The notes: generated by a model not told the origin, from the sequence alone. 64,000 nucleotides of DNA from Sphingobium boeckii (GCF_014199215.1 NZ_JACIJC010000004.1:248001-312000); one strand, 5' to 3'. Numbered from the stretch's first letter, positions 1-8,834 are shown. Translations and numbers: made by a program.

Positions 1-1164
1 TCATTCCGCAGGCACCGCGACGCCACCGGTCTCGACTTCGCGCACGCGCGCGTCCAGCGTCGAACGGCGCTTGCCCAGCCACAGATACAGCCCGCTGCCC
101 AGCACCACGATCGTCGCCAGATCGAGCAACGCCCAGAGGATCTTGAGCGGCAGCGCGCCATAGTCGCCAAAATGGAGCGGCTGGGACAGGAGCAGCGCCT
201 GCACATACCAGGGCAAGGGCCGAATATCGGTGAGTACGCCGGTTTGGGCGTCGATCAGCGCGGGGGTCAGCATCCGCTTGGTCAGCGGCGTATCGCCCTG
301 CAGGAACACCGCATAATGATGCTTGCTGCTGAACGCACCGCCGGGGAAGGCCACGAATTGCGGACGATTGCCGGGCGCGGCGCGCTTGGCGGACTCCACC
401 GCAGCATTGATCGAGCCCAGGCGGCCCGGCGGCGGCGGTGGCTGGTCCCTGTATGCCCCGGTCATCTCCGCAAGTTCGCTCGCCTGCCAGAGCTGGATGA
501 TCGGCGTGGCGAGCGTGTTGATCACCCCGGTCACCCCGACGACGCTGGCCCAGGCGAGGCTCACGATGCCGAGCAGATTATGATAATCGAGCCATTTCAC
601 GCGCCGGCTGCGCGATACGCGAACCGTGCCGAAATCGAGCTTGCGCATGAACGGCGCGTAGAGAACGACGCCCGAAACGATGGCCACGAAGAAGAGCAGC
701 CCCATCAGACCCAGGAAGAGCATACCGGGGAGCCCCAGAAACATGTCGGTGTGAAGCTGGAGGATGAAGTGCATCACCCCGTCCACCGTCTGCGCTTCCC
801 CCGCCGGGGCGCTGATCAAATCGCCCGTGACGCGATCGAACGACTGAAAATACATGTCGGCTTCGGGCGAGTCGGGCCGCGGTCCGGTTGTGATGTTCAC
901 CACCGGGCGGTCTTCGTCGAAACTCAGGAACAGGCCCACCTCACCCGGACGACGCTCAAGCGCGGAGGCCATCACGCGATCGAGGCTGAGCAATGGCGCA
1001 TCGGATGCCGCCGCCAATGCTTCATGTCCGCCGGCGAGTTCATCAATTTCATGGTGGAAAATCAACGGCAAGCCGGTGACGCAGAGCATCAGCAAAAACA
1101 GCGTGCAGACGATGCTCGTCCATTTATGCACCAGATACCACGCACGGATAGCGCCGCGGCTCAT
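1..1164 (-). CDS. PepSY-associated TM helix domain protein
   Basis: An inner-membrane protein of about 387 residues of the PepSY_TM family, which includes proteins linked to ferric-siderophore reduction and TonB-dependent uptake. A first membrane segment follows the start (HKWTSIVCTLFLLMLCVTG), with further segments near the middle (LFLGLMGLLFFVAIVSGVVL), after it (VSLAWASVVGVTGVINTLA) and at the C-terminus (ILWALLDLATIVVLGSGLYL). The start is placed at the ATG at 1162-1164 because the family begins just before the first helix; the in-frame upstream extension to 1347 has no domain-like sequence. The stop codon is the first codon of the window, so the gene is complete. No partner gene is visible on this side of the window edge, so any link to iron uptake is family knowledge only. 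Confidence 0.8.
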   Translation of the reverse strand: MSRGAIRAWYLVHKWTSIVCTLFLLMLCVTGLPLIFHHEIDELAGGHEALAAASDAPLLSLDRVMASALERRPGEVGLFLSFDEDRPVVNITTGPRPDSPEADMYFQSFDRVTGDLISAPAGEAQTVDGVMHFILQLHTDMFLGLPGMLFLGLMGLLFFVAIVSGVVLYAPFMRKLDFGTVRVSRSRRVKWLDYHNLLGIVSLAWASVVGVTGVINTLATPIIQLWQASELAEMTGAYRDQPPPPPGRLGSINAAVESAKRAAPGNRPQFVAFPGGAFSSKHHYAVFLQGDTPLTKRMLTPALIDAQTGVLTDIRPLPWYVQALLLSQPLHFGDYGALPLKILWALLDLATIVVLGSGLYLWLGKRRSTLDARVREVETGGVAVPAE

Positions 1165-1310
1165 CGCCCGTATTCCCGGCCCGATTGCATAATGAATGTC
1201 ATTTGCAAAAGCCCATAAGGGAACACTAGGAGTCGATGCAATAGCTATGCAATGATAGGGAACCGAAAGCCGCGATGCGCGCTTTGGAGAGAGATCGAGA
1301 GGAACGAGCG

Positions 1311-1613
1311 ATGGCAGACGACAAAGCACAGGGCATGGGCGACGCAATCAAGGCGTCAGGGACGAAGATCGCCGAGAATAGCGCGACCGTCAGCCTGAAA
1401 ATGCTTGATTATGCGGAGCAGAATACGCGCGAAGCCTTTGCGGCGATGCGCGCCGCCGCCGGTGCCACCAGCCTCAGCGAAGTGCTGAAAGTGCAGGGCG
1501 ATTTCATCCGCGAACAGGGCGGACGCAGCATGACCCAGGCGCGCGAGATCGGTGAACTGATCGCCGCATTCGGCAAGACCGCCGTATCGCCGTTGACCGG
1601 CAAGAAGGACTAA
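1311..1613 (+). CDS. Phasin family protein
   Basis: A 100-residue protein with the amphipathic helical pattern of phasins, which coat polyhydroxyalkanoate granules or act as related small cytosolic helical proteins. The core NTREAFAAMRAAAGATSLSE is the typical phasin segment (Asn-Thr plus repeated Ala-rich helix). The start at 1311 is chosen because a purine-rich Shine-Dalgarno (GAGAGGAA) lies about 7 bases upstream; an in-frame ATG at 1275 lacks one. Its stop overlaps the stop of the convergent AraC gene by a few bases. No PHA synthase gene is in the window, so the granule role is inferred from the family only. Confidence 0.75.
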   Translation: MADDKAQGMGDAIKASGTKIAENSATVSLKMLDYAEQNTREAFAAMRAAAGATSLSEVLKVQGDFIREQGGRSMTQAREIGELIAAFGKTAVSPLTGKKD

Positions 1614-2521
1614 ATCTCGGCCATCAATTCCGGGCGCGCGCGCAATCGCGCCGCGTCCGCAATGGGCGGGGCACCGAACAGACGACGATATTCGCGGCTG
1701 AATTGAGAGGGGCTGTCATAGCCCACCTCATGCCCCGCCGTGGCCGCGTCCATGCCAGCGCCCAGGATGAGCTGCCGGGCTTCCTGCAGCCTGATCTGTT
1801 TTTGATATTGCAGCGGGCTCATCGCCGTGACCGCCTTGAAATGCTCATGCAGCGCAGAGGTGCTCATCCGCGCTTCTTCCGCCACGCGCCCGATCGTAAA
1901 CGGCTGCGCATAATTCCGCCGGATCCAGCCGATTGCGCGATTGACCTGATTGAGCCGGCTATCCGCCACCGCGATGGCGCGCGCCTGATCCTTCTGATCA
2001 CCGTTCAACAACCGATAGAGAATTTCGCGCTCGACCAGCGGCGCCAGAAACGGGAGATCCCCGGGCGTATCGAGCAGCCGCATCAGGCGGATGGCGGCAT
2101 CAAGCAATTCGGGTGTGCTCCGGCTGAGCGCCAATCCGGGGCCGGGCGCGCCGCCGGGTGCGTCGCCCGGCGCGATCACCCCGGCCGCGCTGACCATCGC
2201 GGCCAGCACCGCAGGATTGAGATCGAACGCAAAGCATAGATAGGGTGCCTCGGCGCTCGCCTCGATCACCTGGCTGACCACCGGCAGATCGGCCGTTACG
2301 ACCAGATAGCAGGCCTTGTCGTATATGATGATCCTGTCTCCGATCATCGCCTGCTTGCGTCCACCGGCGATGATGCACATCGCCGGCTTGTGCAACCCAT
2401 GCACGGGCGCGCTCGGCGCTGAATAGCGCGCCAGCCGCAAGCCCGGCAATGCCGTTTCATGCAGTCCATCCGATCCGGTGTTTCGTTCAATCAGCGCGGC
2501 AAGGTCGTTCAACTGGTTCAT
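1610..2521 (-). CDS. AraC family transcriptional regulator
   Basis: A DNA-binding regulator of 303 residues. The N-terminal half resembles the AraC_N cupin-like domain (ALPGLRLARYSAPSAPVHGL at about residues 22-41, then a beta-rich segment), and the C-terminal 100 residues form the double helix-turn-helix of the family (FTIGRVAEEARMSTSALHEH and VGYDSPSQFSREYRRLFG). The start is the ATG at 2519-2521, preceded by AGGAG at a good distance; longer in-frame starts run through the neighbouring SDR gene. It is divergent from the SDR gene at 2699, and this pairing is common for AraC regulators that control an adjacent dehydrogenase. The 177 bp between the two starts would hold both promoters. The inducer is unknown. 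Confidence 0.88.
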   Translation of the reverse strand: MNQLNDLAALIERNTGSDGLHETALPGLRLARYSAPSAPVHGLHKPAMCIIAGGRKQAMIGDRIIIYDKACYLVVTADLPVVSQVIEASAEAPYLCFAFDLNPAVLAAMVSAAGVIAPGDAPGGAPGPGLALSRSTPELLDAAIRLMRLLDTPGDLPFLAPLVEREILYRLLNGDQKDQARAIAVADSRLNQVNRAIGWIRRNYAQPFTIGRVAEEARMSTSALHEHFKAVTAMSPLQYQKQIRLQEARQLILGAGMDAATAGHEVGYDSPSQFSREYRRLFGAPPIADAARLRARPELMAEI

Positions 2522-2698
2522 CGCTATTCTCCTGAACCCCGACTGCCATCGCGCCCCTGCCCGCGCAAGCCGTGCGACCCCGAATACGGAGGATCGTGCA
2601 AGGATTGCGGAGAAGCGTTCTACCGTTCGAGCCCAGACCCGGTGCAGAAGATGATCAACCGGACCCTTCCACCGTTCCGTCCGATCGGGAGCCCATCC

Positions 2699-3433
2699 AT
2701 GACACCATTGCACAACAAGATCATCCTCATCACCGGCGCATCGAGCGGCATCGGCGAAGCCACCGCGCGTCATCTGGCGGCGCTGGGCGCGCATGTCGTG
2801 CTGGGTGCCCGCCGCACCCAGCGGCTGGAGGCGCTGGTCGCCGAGATCAGGTCCAGCGGCGGCCGAGCCAGCTTCCGGGCGCTCGACGTGACCGATCCGG
2901 CCAGCATGAATGCGTTCATCGACTTCGCGCTGGAGATCAACGGCACGATCGACACGCTGATCAACAATGCGGGCGTGATGCCGCTTTCGCCCTTCGCGGC
3001 GGGCAAGGTGCTGGAATGGAATCGGATGATCGACGTGAACATCCGCGGCGTGCTGCACGGCATTGCAGCCGCGCTGCCGGTGATGAAGCGGCAGGGCCAT
3101 GGCCATTTCGTCAACCTCTCCTCGATCGGCGGCCACCGCGTATGGCAGAGCTGCGGTGTCTATTCGGCCACCAAATTCGCGGTGCGCGCCATTTCCGAAG
3201 GCCTGCGGCTGGAGCATGACGATATCCGCGTCACCATCGTTTCACCCGGCGTGGTCGAATCCGAACTGGCCGATACGATCAGCGATCCGCAGGCGCGCGA
3301 AGACATGCGGGCCTTTCGCGCCATCGCGCTCTCGCCCGACGCGATCGCCCGCGCCATCGGCTATGTGGTGAGCGAACCCGACGATGTTGACGTGAACGAG
3401 ATCATCGTTCGCCCGCTGGCGACGGTGGATTGA
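2699..3433 (+). CDS. SDR family NAD(P)-dependent oxidoreductase
   Basis: A classical short-chain dehydrogenase of 244 residues. The cofactor motif TGASSGIG is at residues 12-19, NNAG at 89-92, and the catalytic residues are Ser142 with the YxxxK pair Tyr155 and Lys159. Arg residues after the second strand (GARR) suggest NADP(H) rather than NAD. The start at 2699 fits the family N-terminus; an upstream in-frame ATG at 2459 would run into the divergent AraC gene. It probably acts on a small carbonyl or alcohol and is probably controlled by the adjacent AraC protein. The substrate cannot be told from the sequence. Confidence 0.88.
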   Translation: MTPLHNKIILITGASSGIGEATARHLAALGAHVVLGARRTQRLEALVAEIRSSGGRASFRALDVTDPASMNAFIDFALEINGTIDTLINNAGVMPLSPFAAGKVLEWNRMIDVNIRGVLHGIAAALPVMKRQGHGHFVNLSSIGGHRVWQSCGVYSATKFAVRAISEGLRLEHDDIRVTIVSPGVVESELADTISDPQAREDMRAFRAIALSPDAIARAIGYVVSEPDDVDVNEIIVRPLATVD

Positions 3434-3440
3434 TCGGTGC

Positions 3441-3466
3441 GGGCGGCGGATTGCGATCCGCCGCCC
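3441..3466. terminator. Hairpin between convergent SDR and phoD genes
   Basis: A perfect 11-bp inverted repeat (GGGCGGCGGAT / ATCCGCCGCCC) with a 4-base TGCG loop sits between the two convergent stops. It can fold on either transcript. It has no T-tract, so it may stabilise 3' ends rather than act as a strict intrinsic terminator. Confidence 0.5.
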
Positions 3467-3473
3467 CATGTCT

Positions 3474-5111
3474 TCATGCCGAAAACGCACGTCGCCCGCG
3501 ATCGACGCTCATGCGATGCGTGCCCGCCAGCGCCAGGTTCTGCGTCTTTATGGTCTGCAGGAACACCCAATCACCTGACACGCGCTGCGGCGTGACCTCC
3601 ATCATCATATAGCCCCGCTGGCTGGTATCGGCCCATTTAAGCTCGGCATTGGCATCGACCAGGCCTTTGGCCACCACTTTGGGATCGGTCTTGGTAAAGC
3701 CCTCAAAGCCGGCCGATGTCACGCTATGCCCGCCAAATTCGACGCCGGCGGGTTTGCCATCCTGCATCAGCCCGAACGCCCAGGCGTTGTGGCTGTCACC
3801 GGTGAGCAGCACCAGATCCGCATCCGCCACCTGCGCCGATTTGAGCAGCCTGGCGCGGGCGGCGGGATAGCCGCCCCAATTGTCGAAACTCATCGGCAGC
3901 CCCAGCTTGCTTGCAGCCATCCCGGCTTCGACGAACGCCTTGGCGCGCGTATCCGCATCCGGCGTCAGCCAGTCCATCGCATTGGCGGGCACCGATGTGA
4001 GGCCCACATTGGTGCCGATTCCCACCAATTGCCAGGCGCTCGTCCGGGCATTCGCTTTCAGGGCGTGCGCCAGCCAGCTTTCCTGGGTCGATCCCATCAT
4101 GGTGGCCGAAGGGTCCATCCACGGGCCGTCACGAAAGGCCTTCAGGGCTGCGGTCGGATCCGCCTCGCGGAATAGCGGCGCGACATCTGGCTGTTGCGTG
4201 CGTGCCAGCAGCCGCGTCTCCGTCCGGTAAAGCGTCGCCAGAGTGCCGATATCATAGGTTTTCCAAGGTTCATCGGAAACCGGCATCCACTCGCGATACG
4301 CCTGCACTGCCATGGCGCGGCGGACGTTCCACAAGCCTTCGGTTTCGGGCGTGTGATTTTCCGCGCCCCCTTCCCAACTGTCGTTGGCGGATTCATGATC
4401 GTCCCACAGTGCGACCATCGGCTTCATCTGATGCAGTTTCTGGAGATCGGGATCGGCACGATAGCTGGCGTAGCGCATCCGATAATCGCCCAGATCGTTG
4501 ATCTCGCGCGCCGGTTCGATCAGCCGGTTCGCCACGGACTGACCCTCGGACGGATAGCCGCCGCGGTGATATTCATACAGATAATCGCCGACATGAAACC
4601 ACAGATCCATATCCTCCCGCGCGGCCGCGTGCGCATAGGCATTGAAATAGCCGAACGGCACGTTCGAACAGGAAAAGACGCCCAGTCCAAAGCGCTTCAC
4701 ATTGCCGATGGGCAACGTCTTGGTGCGCCCTGTGGGTGATTTGCTGCCATCCGGGCCGACGAAGCGATACCAATAGGCGGTGCCGGGGGCCAGGCCGTCG
4801 ACCGTGATCTTGGCCGTCCAATCCCGATAGGCACCGGTCCTTGTTGTGCCGCCGGATATGACCTTCGCAAAATCGGGATCGAGCGCCACCTCCACATCGA
4901 GACGGATCACACCCTGGCCAGTTGCCGGCACGAAGCGTGTCCACAGCAGCATCGAATCGGCACCGGGTTCGCCGCTGGCCACATTGTGCGTAAAGCCTGA
5001 TCCGCCGAACATGCCGGCCGCCAGTGCCCCGCCGCCCGGCATGAGCAGCGCGGCCAATCCAAAGCCTCCGCCAAGGACGATTGAGCGGCGATCGATCTGG
5101 ATAGTCATCAT
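3474..5111 (-). CDS. phoD: Alkaline phosphatase D (PhoD) family protein
   Basis: A 545-residue secreted metallophosphoesterase of the PhoD family, which releases phosphate from mono- and diesters outside the cytoplasm. The N-terminus carries a twin-arginine type signal (DRRSIVLGGG, then a hydrophobic stretch ending ALAA), as expected for Tat-exported PhoD. Family motifs are visible: FSCSNVPFGYFNAYAHAA and FHVGDYLYEY, the metal-binding ALWDDHESANDSW, and LLTGDSHNAWAFGL near the C-terminus. An N-terminal fibronectin-like domain (about residues 38-130) precedes the catalytic part, as in Bacillus PhoD. The start has GGGAG upstream. No Pho box was identified, so phosphate control is an expectation only. 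Confidence 0.9.
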   Translation of the reverse strand: MMTIQIDRRSIVLGGGFGLAALLMPGGGALAAGMFGGSGFTHNVASGEPGADSMLLWTRFVPATGQGVIRLDVEVALDPDFAKVISGGTTRTGAYRDWTAKITVDGLAPGTAYWYRFVGPDGSKSPTGRTKTLPIGNVKRFGLGVFSCSNVPFGYFNAYAHAAAREDMDLWFHVGDYLYEYHRGGYPSEGQSVANRLIEPAREINDLGDYRMRYASYRADPDLQKLHQMKPMVALWDDHESANDSWEGGAENHTPETEGLWNVRRAMAVQAYREWMPVSDEPWKTYDIGTLATLYRTETRLLARTQQPDVAPLFREADPTAALKAFRDGPWMDPSATMMGSTQESWLAHALKANARTSAWQLVGIGTNVGLTSVPANAMDWLTPDADTRAKAFVEAGMAASKLGLPMSFDNWGGYPAARARLLKSAQVADADLVLLTGDSHNAWAFGLMQDGKPAGVEFGGHSVTSAGFEGFTKTDPKVVAKGLVDANAELKWADTSQRGYMMMEVTPQRVSGDWVFLQTIKTQNLALAGTHRMSVDRGRRAFSA

Positions 5112-5188
5112 AGTCTCCCGGTGAAGTGCTGCTCCGTTGCACCGGGATCGTGGCAGTCATGTTACGGGGTGCCGTTAAATATGCGTGG

Positions 5189-7282
5189 TTAAACGCGCTC
5201 CGCTTGGCTCACCGCATCCGCTGCGCGCAATGCCGCCAGAATGCGCATCAGATGATGGAGATCGTGCACCTCCAGATCCACCTGGAAGGTGTGGAAGCTC
5301 GCATCGCGATTTTCCATGCGCAGGTTCAGGATGTTGGCCTTGTGCGTGCCGAAGATGCCCGCCATCACCGCCAGCGCACCCGGCTCGTTCCTGATGACGA
5401 TGTTGAGCCGCGCGGTCCCCGATTCGGAAGCGTCGCCCCAGGCGAGATCGACCCAATCGGCGTCCACCCCGTCACTCAGCGTGGGGCAATCAATGGTATG
5501 GACCTCGATCCCCTCGAACGGGCGACGCAGGCCGACGATGCGGTCACCCGGAACGGGGTGGCAGCATTGCGCCAGGCTGAACGCCACGCCGGGCGTGAGG
5601 CCGCGGATCGAGATCGCCTCGCGCTGCGCCGGGGCTTTCTTGCCCGCCACATCCGCGCCGGTCGATCCGGGCATCAGCGCTTCCATCACCTCATTATCCG
5701 AAATCATCTGCCGCGCGATCGCCTCCATCAGCACGGCCTCATTCGGTTTCTTCAAGCGCTTGAGCGCCTGCGCCAGCGCCTCCTGCCCCAATTGCGCGGG
5801 CAGCCGCTTGACGATCTCGTCATAGATCTTGCGGCCCAAGGCGATGGTTTCGCCGTGTTCCTTGTTGCGCACGAAGCGGCGGATCGCGGCGCGGGCCTTG
5901 CCGGTGACGACGAAATTCAGCCAGCCCGGCTCCGGCTCCTGCCCCTTGGATTTCAGGATCTGCACCTGATCGCCATTGTCCAGCGGCGTGCGCAGCGGCA
6001 CCACGCGGCCATTCACCTTGGCACCCACCGTCTGATCGCCCAGATCGGTATGCACCGCATAGGCAAAGTCCACCGGCGTCGCGCCCTTGGGAAGCTGATA
6101 CAATTCGCCCTTGGGCGTGAAGGCGAAGATGCGATCCTGATACATCGCCATGCGGGTATGTTCGAGCAATTCCTCGGCGCTGTCCGCATTGTCGAGGATC
6201 TCGATCAGATCGCGGATCCAGCCCGCCTGCCCATCGGGCGTGACGCCATTCTGCTTATAGGCCCAATGCGCCGCCAGCCCGAATTCGGATTGCGCGTGCA
6301 TCGCCTTGGAGCGGATCTGCACCTCGATCCGCGTTTCGCCCGCATGGATCACCGTGGTGTGGAGCGATTTATACCCATTGCGCTTGGGCGTGGAGATATA
6401 GTCCTTGAACCGGCCCGGCACCATCGGCCAGCGCTGATGGATCACGCCCAAGGCGCGATAACAGGCATCGGCATCATCGGTGATCACGCGAAACGCCATG
6501 ATATCGGACAATTGCTCGAAGCTGATGTGGCGTTCCGCCATCTTGCGCCAGATCGAATAGGGATGCTTCTCCCGCCCCGAGACATCGACATCCACGCCGG
6601 CGCGCGCCAGCACGAGTTTTAGCCCCGATCCGATCTTCGCGATCCGATCCCCGCCATCGCCCTGCAATTGTTCCAGCCGCTTGGTGATCGAGGCATAGGC
6701 TTCGGGTTCGAGATGCTGGAAGGCGAGCGTCTGCATCTCCTTCATGAATTCATACATGCCGATCCGCTCCGCCAGCGGGGCATAGATATCCATCGTCTCG
6801 CGGGCGATCCGCCGGCGCTTGTCCTCCGATTTGATGAAGTGCAGCGTGCGCATATTGTGCAGCCGGTCCGCCAGCTTGACCAGCAGCACGCGGATGTCAT
6901 CGGACATGGCGAGCAGGAACTTGCGCAGATTTTCCGCCGCGCGCTCATTCTCCGTCTGCGCCTCGATCTTGGAAAGCTTGGTGACGCCGTCCACCAGCCG
7001 CGCGACATTGGGGCCGAACAGTCGTTCGATCTCCTCATGCGTGGTCAGCGTGTCCTCGATCGTATCATGCAGGATGGCGGTGACGATGGTCTCGCCATCC
7101 ATCTTCAGATCAGTGAGGATGCCGGCCACTTCGATCGGATGGCTGAAATAGGGATCGCCCGAGGCGCGCTTTTGCGATCCGTGCATCTGCATCGAAAAGA
7201 CATAAGCGCGGTTGAGCAGGGCTTCATCCGCATCCGGATCATAGCTCAGCACCCTGTCCACAAGTTCATATTGTCTCAGCAC
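5189..7282 (-). CDS. rsh: Bifunctional (p)ppGpp synthetase/hydrolase Rsh
   Basis: The long RelA/SpoT-type stringent response enzyme of about 697 residues. An N-terminal HD hydrolase domain shows His48 and the HD pair at 72-73 (LHDTIEDT). The synthetase domain follows, with the RFKD motif at 291-294, the RxKD form typical of bifunctional enzymes, and then GYKSLHTT. A TGS domain (about 385-445) and a C-terminal ACT domain complete it. The start is placed at the GTG of VLRQYELV, which aligns with Rsh N-termini in other alphaproteobacteria. Earlier in-frame codons reach into the terminator of the upstream gene (7350-7384), so they are unlikely. In most alphaproteobacteria rsh directly follows rpoZ; here two other genes lie between. 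Confidence 0.93.
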   Translation of the reverse strand: MLRQYELVDRVLSYDPDADEALLNRAYVFSMQMHGSQKRASGDPYFSHPIEVAGILTDLKMDGETIVTAILHDTIEDTLTTHEEIERLFGPNVARLVDGVTKLSKIEAQTENERAAENLRKFLLAMSDDIRVLLVKLADRLHNMRTLHFIKSEDKRRRIARETMDIYAPLAERIGMYEFMKEMQTLAFQHLEPEAYASITKRLEQLQGDGGDRIAKIGSGLKLVLARAGVDVDVSGREKHPYSIWRKMAERHISFEQLSDIMAFRVITDDADACYRALGVIHQRWPMVPGRFKDYISTPKRNGYKSLHTTVIHAGETRIEVQIRSKAMHAQSEFGLAAHWAYKQNGVTPDGQAGWIRDLIEILDNADSAEELLEHTRMAMYQDRIFAFTPKGELYQLPKGATPVDFAYAVHTDLGDQTVGAKVNGRVVPLRTPLDNGDQVQILKSKGQEPEPGWLNFVVTGKARAAIRRFVRNKEHGETIALGRKIYDEIVKRLPAQLGQEALAQALKRLKKPNEAVLMEAIARQMISDNEVMEALMPGSTGADVAGKKAPAQREAISIRGLTPGVAFSLAQCCHPVPGDRIVGLRRPFEGIEVHTIDCPTLSDGVDADWVDLAWGDASESGTARLNIVIRNEPGALAVMAGIFGTHKANILNLRMENRDASFHTFQVDLEVHDLHHLMRILAALRAADAVSQAERV

Positions 7283-7349
7283 ATTTTTATGTGGAGGTTC
7301 GAGGGGGTTCAATGCAAGTTTTTTGCGGCCTTGCGCCATATCGAGATGC

Positions 7350-7384
7350 AAAAAAGAGCGTCATGCGATCTCCGCATGACGCTC
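7350..7384 (-). terminator. Rho-independent terminator of the CC_3452-type gene
   Basis: A perfect 12-bp stem (GAGCGTCATGCG / CGCATGACGCTC at 7356-7367 and 7373-7384) with a 5-base loop. On the minus strand it is followed directly by six T. It lies 38 bases after the stop of the gene at 7423-7752, which reads the same way, and upstream of rsh. This is the clearest intrinsic terminator in the window. Confidence 0.88.
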
Positions 7385-7422
7385 AATTGATAACGCCGCT
7401 GAATTTCTCGAGGAGACGAAAT

Positions 7423-7752
7423 TCAGGCCTTGGCGTTGCACTTGGCCAGCGCCTCGGCGCTGAATTCTTCCTGACCGGCCCGGAAGGACACGAGCGCGCC
7501 GATTTCCTTCACCAGCGATTCGCACACGAATGCCGGACGGCTATTGCCCTTGAGCGCGGAGGCGCACCCGGCATCGGAGCATTTCCACAGCGTATCGCGC
7601 ACCACGAGACGCGCGTCGGCCGATGCCTTGATTGGCTTGGCCGCATAATAGGCACCGCCCGTCGCCGCGCTGGATGCCGCAGCCGTCAGCAGCAGCACCG
7701 AAGTGATCGCGGCCGAAAAGAGAGAGATGACAATGGGGGAGGAGCGCTTCAC
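7423..7752 (-). CDS. CC_3452 family secreted protein
   Basis: A small exported protein of 109 residues. It has a signal peptide (MKRSSPIVISLFSAAITSVL, with cleavage likely after ASSA). The mature part has four cysteines spaced as in the CC_3452 family found in Caulobacter and sphingomonads: WKCSDAGC, then FVCESLV and LAKCNAKA. These could form two disulfides in the periplasm. The family has no known function. It is divergent from the HxlR regulator, and the shared upstream region carries matching operator-like half-sites, so it may be the HxlR target. A strong terminator ends its transcript. Confidence 0.75.
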   Translation of the reverse strand: MKRSSPIVISLFSAAITSVLLLTAAASSAATGGAYYAAKPIKASADARLVVRDTLWKCSDAGCASALKGNSRPAFVCESLVKEIGALVSFRAGQEEFSAEALAKCNAKA

Positions 7753-7768
7753 GATTCGGCCCTTTCAA

Positions 7769-7821
7769 TTTAAGTTGCGAATCACTACCTACATAGATAG
7801 ATTTTAAGTTGCAACTTAAAA
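7769..7821. promoter_or_regulatory. Putative HxlR operator in divergent promoter region
   Basis: A perfect 20-bp palindrome, TTTTAAGTTGCAACTTAAAA, lies at 7802-7821. One further copy of its half-site, TTTAAGTTGC, lies at 7769-7778, closer to the CC_3452-type gene. The region is AT-rich against a high-GC background. Its place between an HxlR regulator and a divergent gene suggests dimer binding that represses both promoters. The link to the regulator is inferred from position. Confidence 0.6.
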
Positions 7822-7869
7822 TGCGTATTTCTTTCGCATTGCGCCCTTTTTGGATTAGGCTCGTTGATT

Positions 7870-8370
7870 ATGGGATTGAGAGAACCGCTTAAACAGATCG
7901 CGGATTGCGGCCTGCCCATCGCATTGGAGGCCATGGGAGAGCGCTGGTCGTTCATGATCCTGCGCGCGGCGTTCAACCGCATCTATCATTTCGAGGAATT
8001 TCAATCCGAGCTGGGGATTGCGCGCAATATCCTGGCGAATCGCCTTTCGAGGCTGGTCGAGCACGGCATATTGGGGCGCACCCCCTGCCCCGAGGATCGC
8101 CGCAAGGTGGAATATCGGCTGACGGAAAAGGGGATGGCGCTGCTGCCCGCGATGATCGCGCTACGGCAATGGGGCGAGCTTTATGGATCATGCACCACAT
8201 CGACACCAGTGCTGGTGGATGAGCGGGACAATCAACCGATCCAGCCGGTCACCATTCGCGCGCATGATGATCGCGTGCTCGGGCCGGCCGATCTGTGCTG
8301 GCGCCATGCGGAGGAAGTGAAGCCGCTGGGCGCTTCGCGGGAAGCCGAATTGATGGATCGCGTGGCCTGA
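7870..8370 (+). CDS. HxlR family winged-helix transcriptional regulator
   Basis: A 166-residue MarR-like winged-helix regulator of the HxlR type. The core is intact: CGLPIALEAMGERWSFMILR near the N-terminus, then FEEFQSELGIARNILANRL (recognition helix region) and the wing with RRKVEYRLTEKG. HxlR proteins usually have about 110-130 residues. This one has a C-terminal extension of about 50 residues with an HDDRVLGPADLC segment, seen in some HxlR members, that could bind an effector. The start is the ATG at 7870. The 20-bp palindrome 48 bases upstream is the probable autoregulatory site. The effector is unknown. Confidence 0.85.
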   Translation: MGLREPLKQIADCGLPIALEAMGERWSFMILRAAFNRIYHFEEFQSELGIARNILANRLSRLVEHGILGRTPCPEDRRKVEYRLTEKGMALLPAMIALRQWGELYGSCTTSTPVLVDERDNQPIQPVTIRAHDDRVLGPADLCWRHAEEVKPLGASREAELMDRVA

Positions 8371-8393
8371 AGGCCGAAATTTTGTCCAAAACC

Positions 8394-8465
8394 GTCATTG
8401 CGAGCGCAGCGAAGCAATCCAGTGCTGGACGTATCGCTGGATTGCTTCGCTGCGCTCGCAATGAC
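8394..8465. repeat. REP-like inverted repeat, GTCATTGCGAGCG family
   Basis: Two perfect 29-bp arms (8394-8422 and 8437-8465), starting GTCATTGCGAGCGCAGCGAA and its complement, flank a 14-base loop. A diverged copy lies at 30547-30626. This is a recurrent intergenic repeat type of sphingomonads. Here it separates the HxlR gene and rpoZ, two convergent genes, where it could serve as a 3' hairpin. Confidence 0.85.
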
Positions 8466-8489
8466 GCCGGATTCAAAAAGGGCTAACGA

Positions 8490-8834
8490 TCAGCCGTCGT
8501 AATCGCCGCCGACATTCTGGTTGCGCGGCGGGGCTGCGGCGGTGAGGCGCAGCGCTTCGGCCGACTGCGACAGCGAGCCGATTTCATCCACGGCATCGTC
8601 ATCATCGATCTGGACGCGCTGCAGGTTCATGACCACGGCTTCCTGAAGCTCGAACGGCTGGACGGTCTCTTCCGCGATCTCGCGCAAAGCGACGACGGGA
8701 TTCTTGTCCCGGTCACGATCGACGGTCAGCTCCGCACCGCCTGAAATCTGGCGGGCGCGCTGCGCTGCGAACAACACCAGATCAAACCGGTTGGATACCT
8801 TGTCGACGCAATCCTCGACAGTTACGCGCGCCAT
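8490..8834 (-). CDS. rpoZ: DNA-directed RNA polymerase subunit omega
   Basis: The small omega subunit, 114 residues, which helps fold beta-prime and assemble the polymerase. The N-terminus [13 protein letters not shown] and the following segment [16 protein letters not shown] are the family hallmark, with the conserved [11 protein letters not shown] further on. The C-terminal acidic tail ([10 protein letters not shown]) is longer than in E. coli, as is usual in alphaproteobacteria. It is normally cotranscribed with rsh; here an HxlR regulator and a CC_3452-type gene separate the two. Confidence 0.95.
   Translation of the reverse strand: MARVTVEDCVDKVSNRFDLVLFAAQRARQISGGAELTVDRDRDKNPVVALREIAEETVQPFELQEAVVMNLQRVQIDDDDAVDEIGSLSQSAEALRLTAAAPPRNQNVGGDYDG

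Noticed and set aside
5126-6622. A 498-codon open frame antisense to rsh
   Set aside because: It is a shadow of the rsh coding sequence, with no plausible domain or start signal.
8394-8465. A tRNA-like or CRISPR-like element
   Set aside because: The long stem is one inverted repeat with a short loop. There is no cloverleaf, and there are no regularly spaced direct repeats; it matches the REP-like family at 30547.
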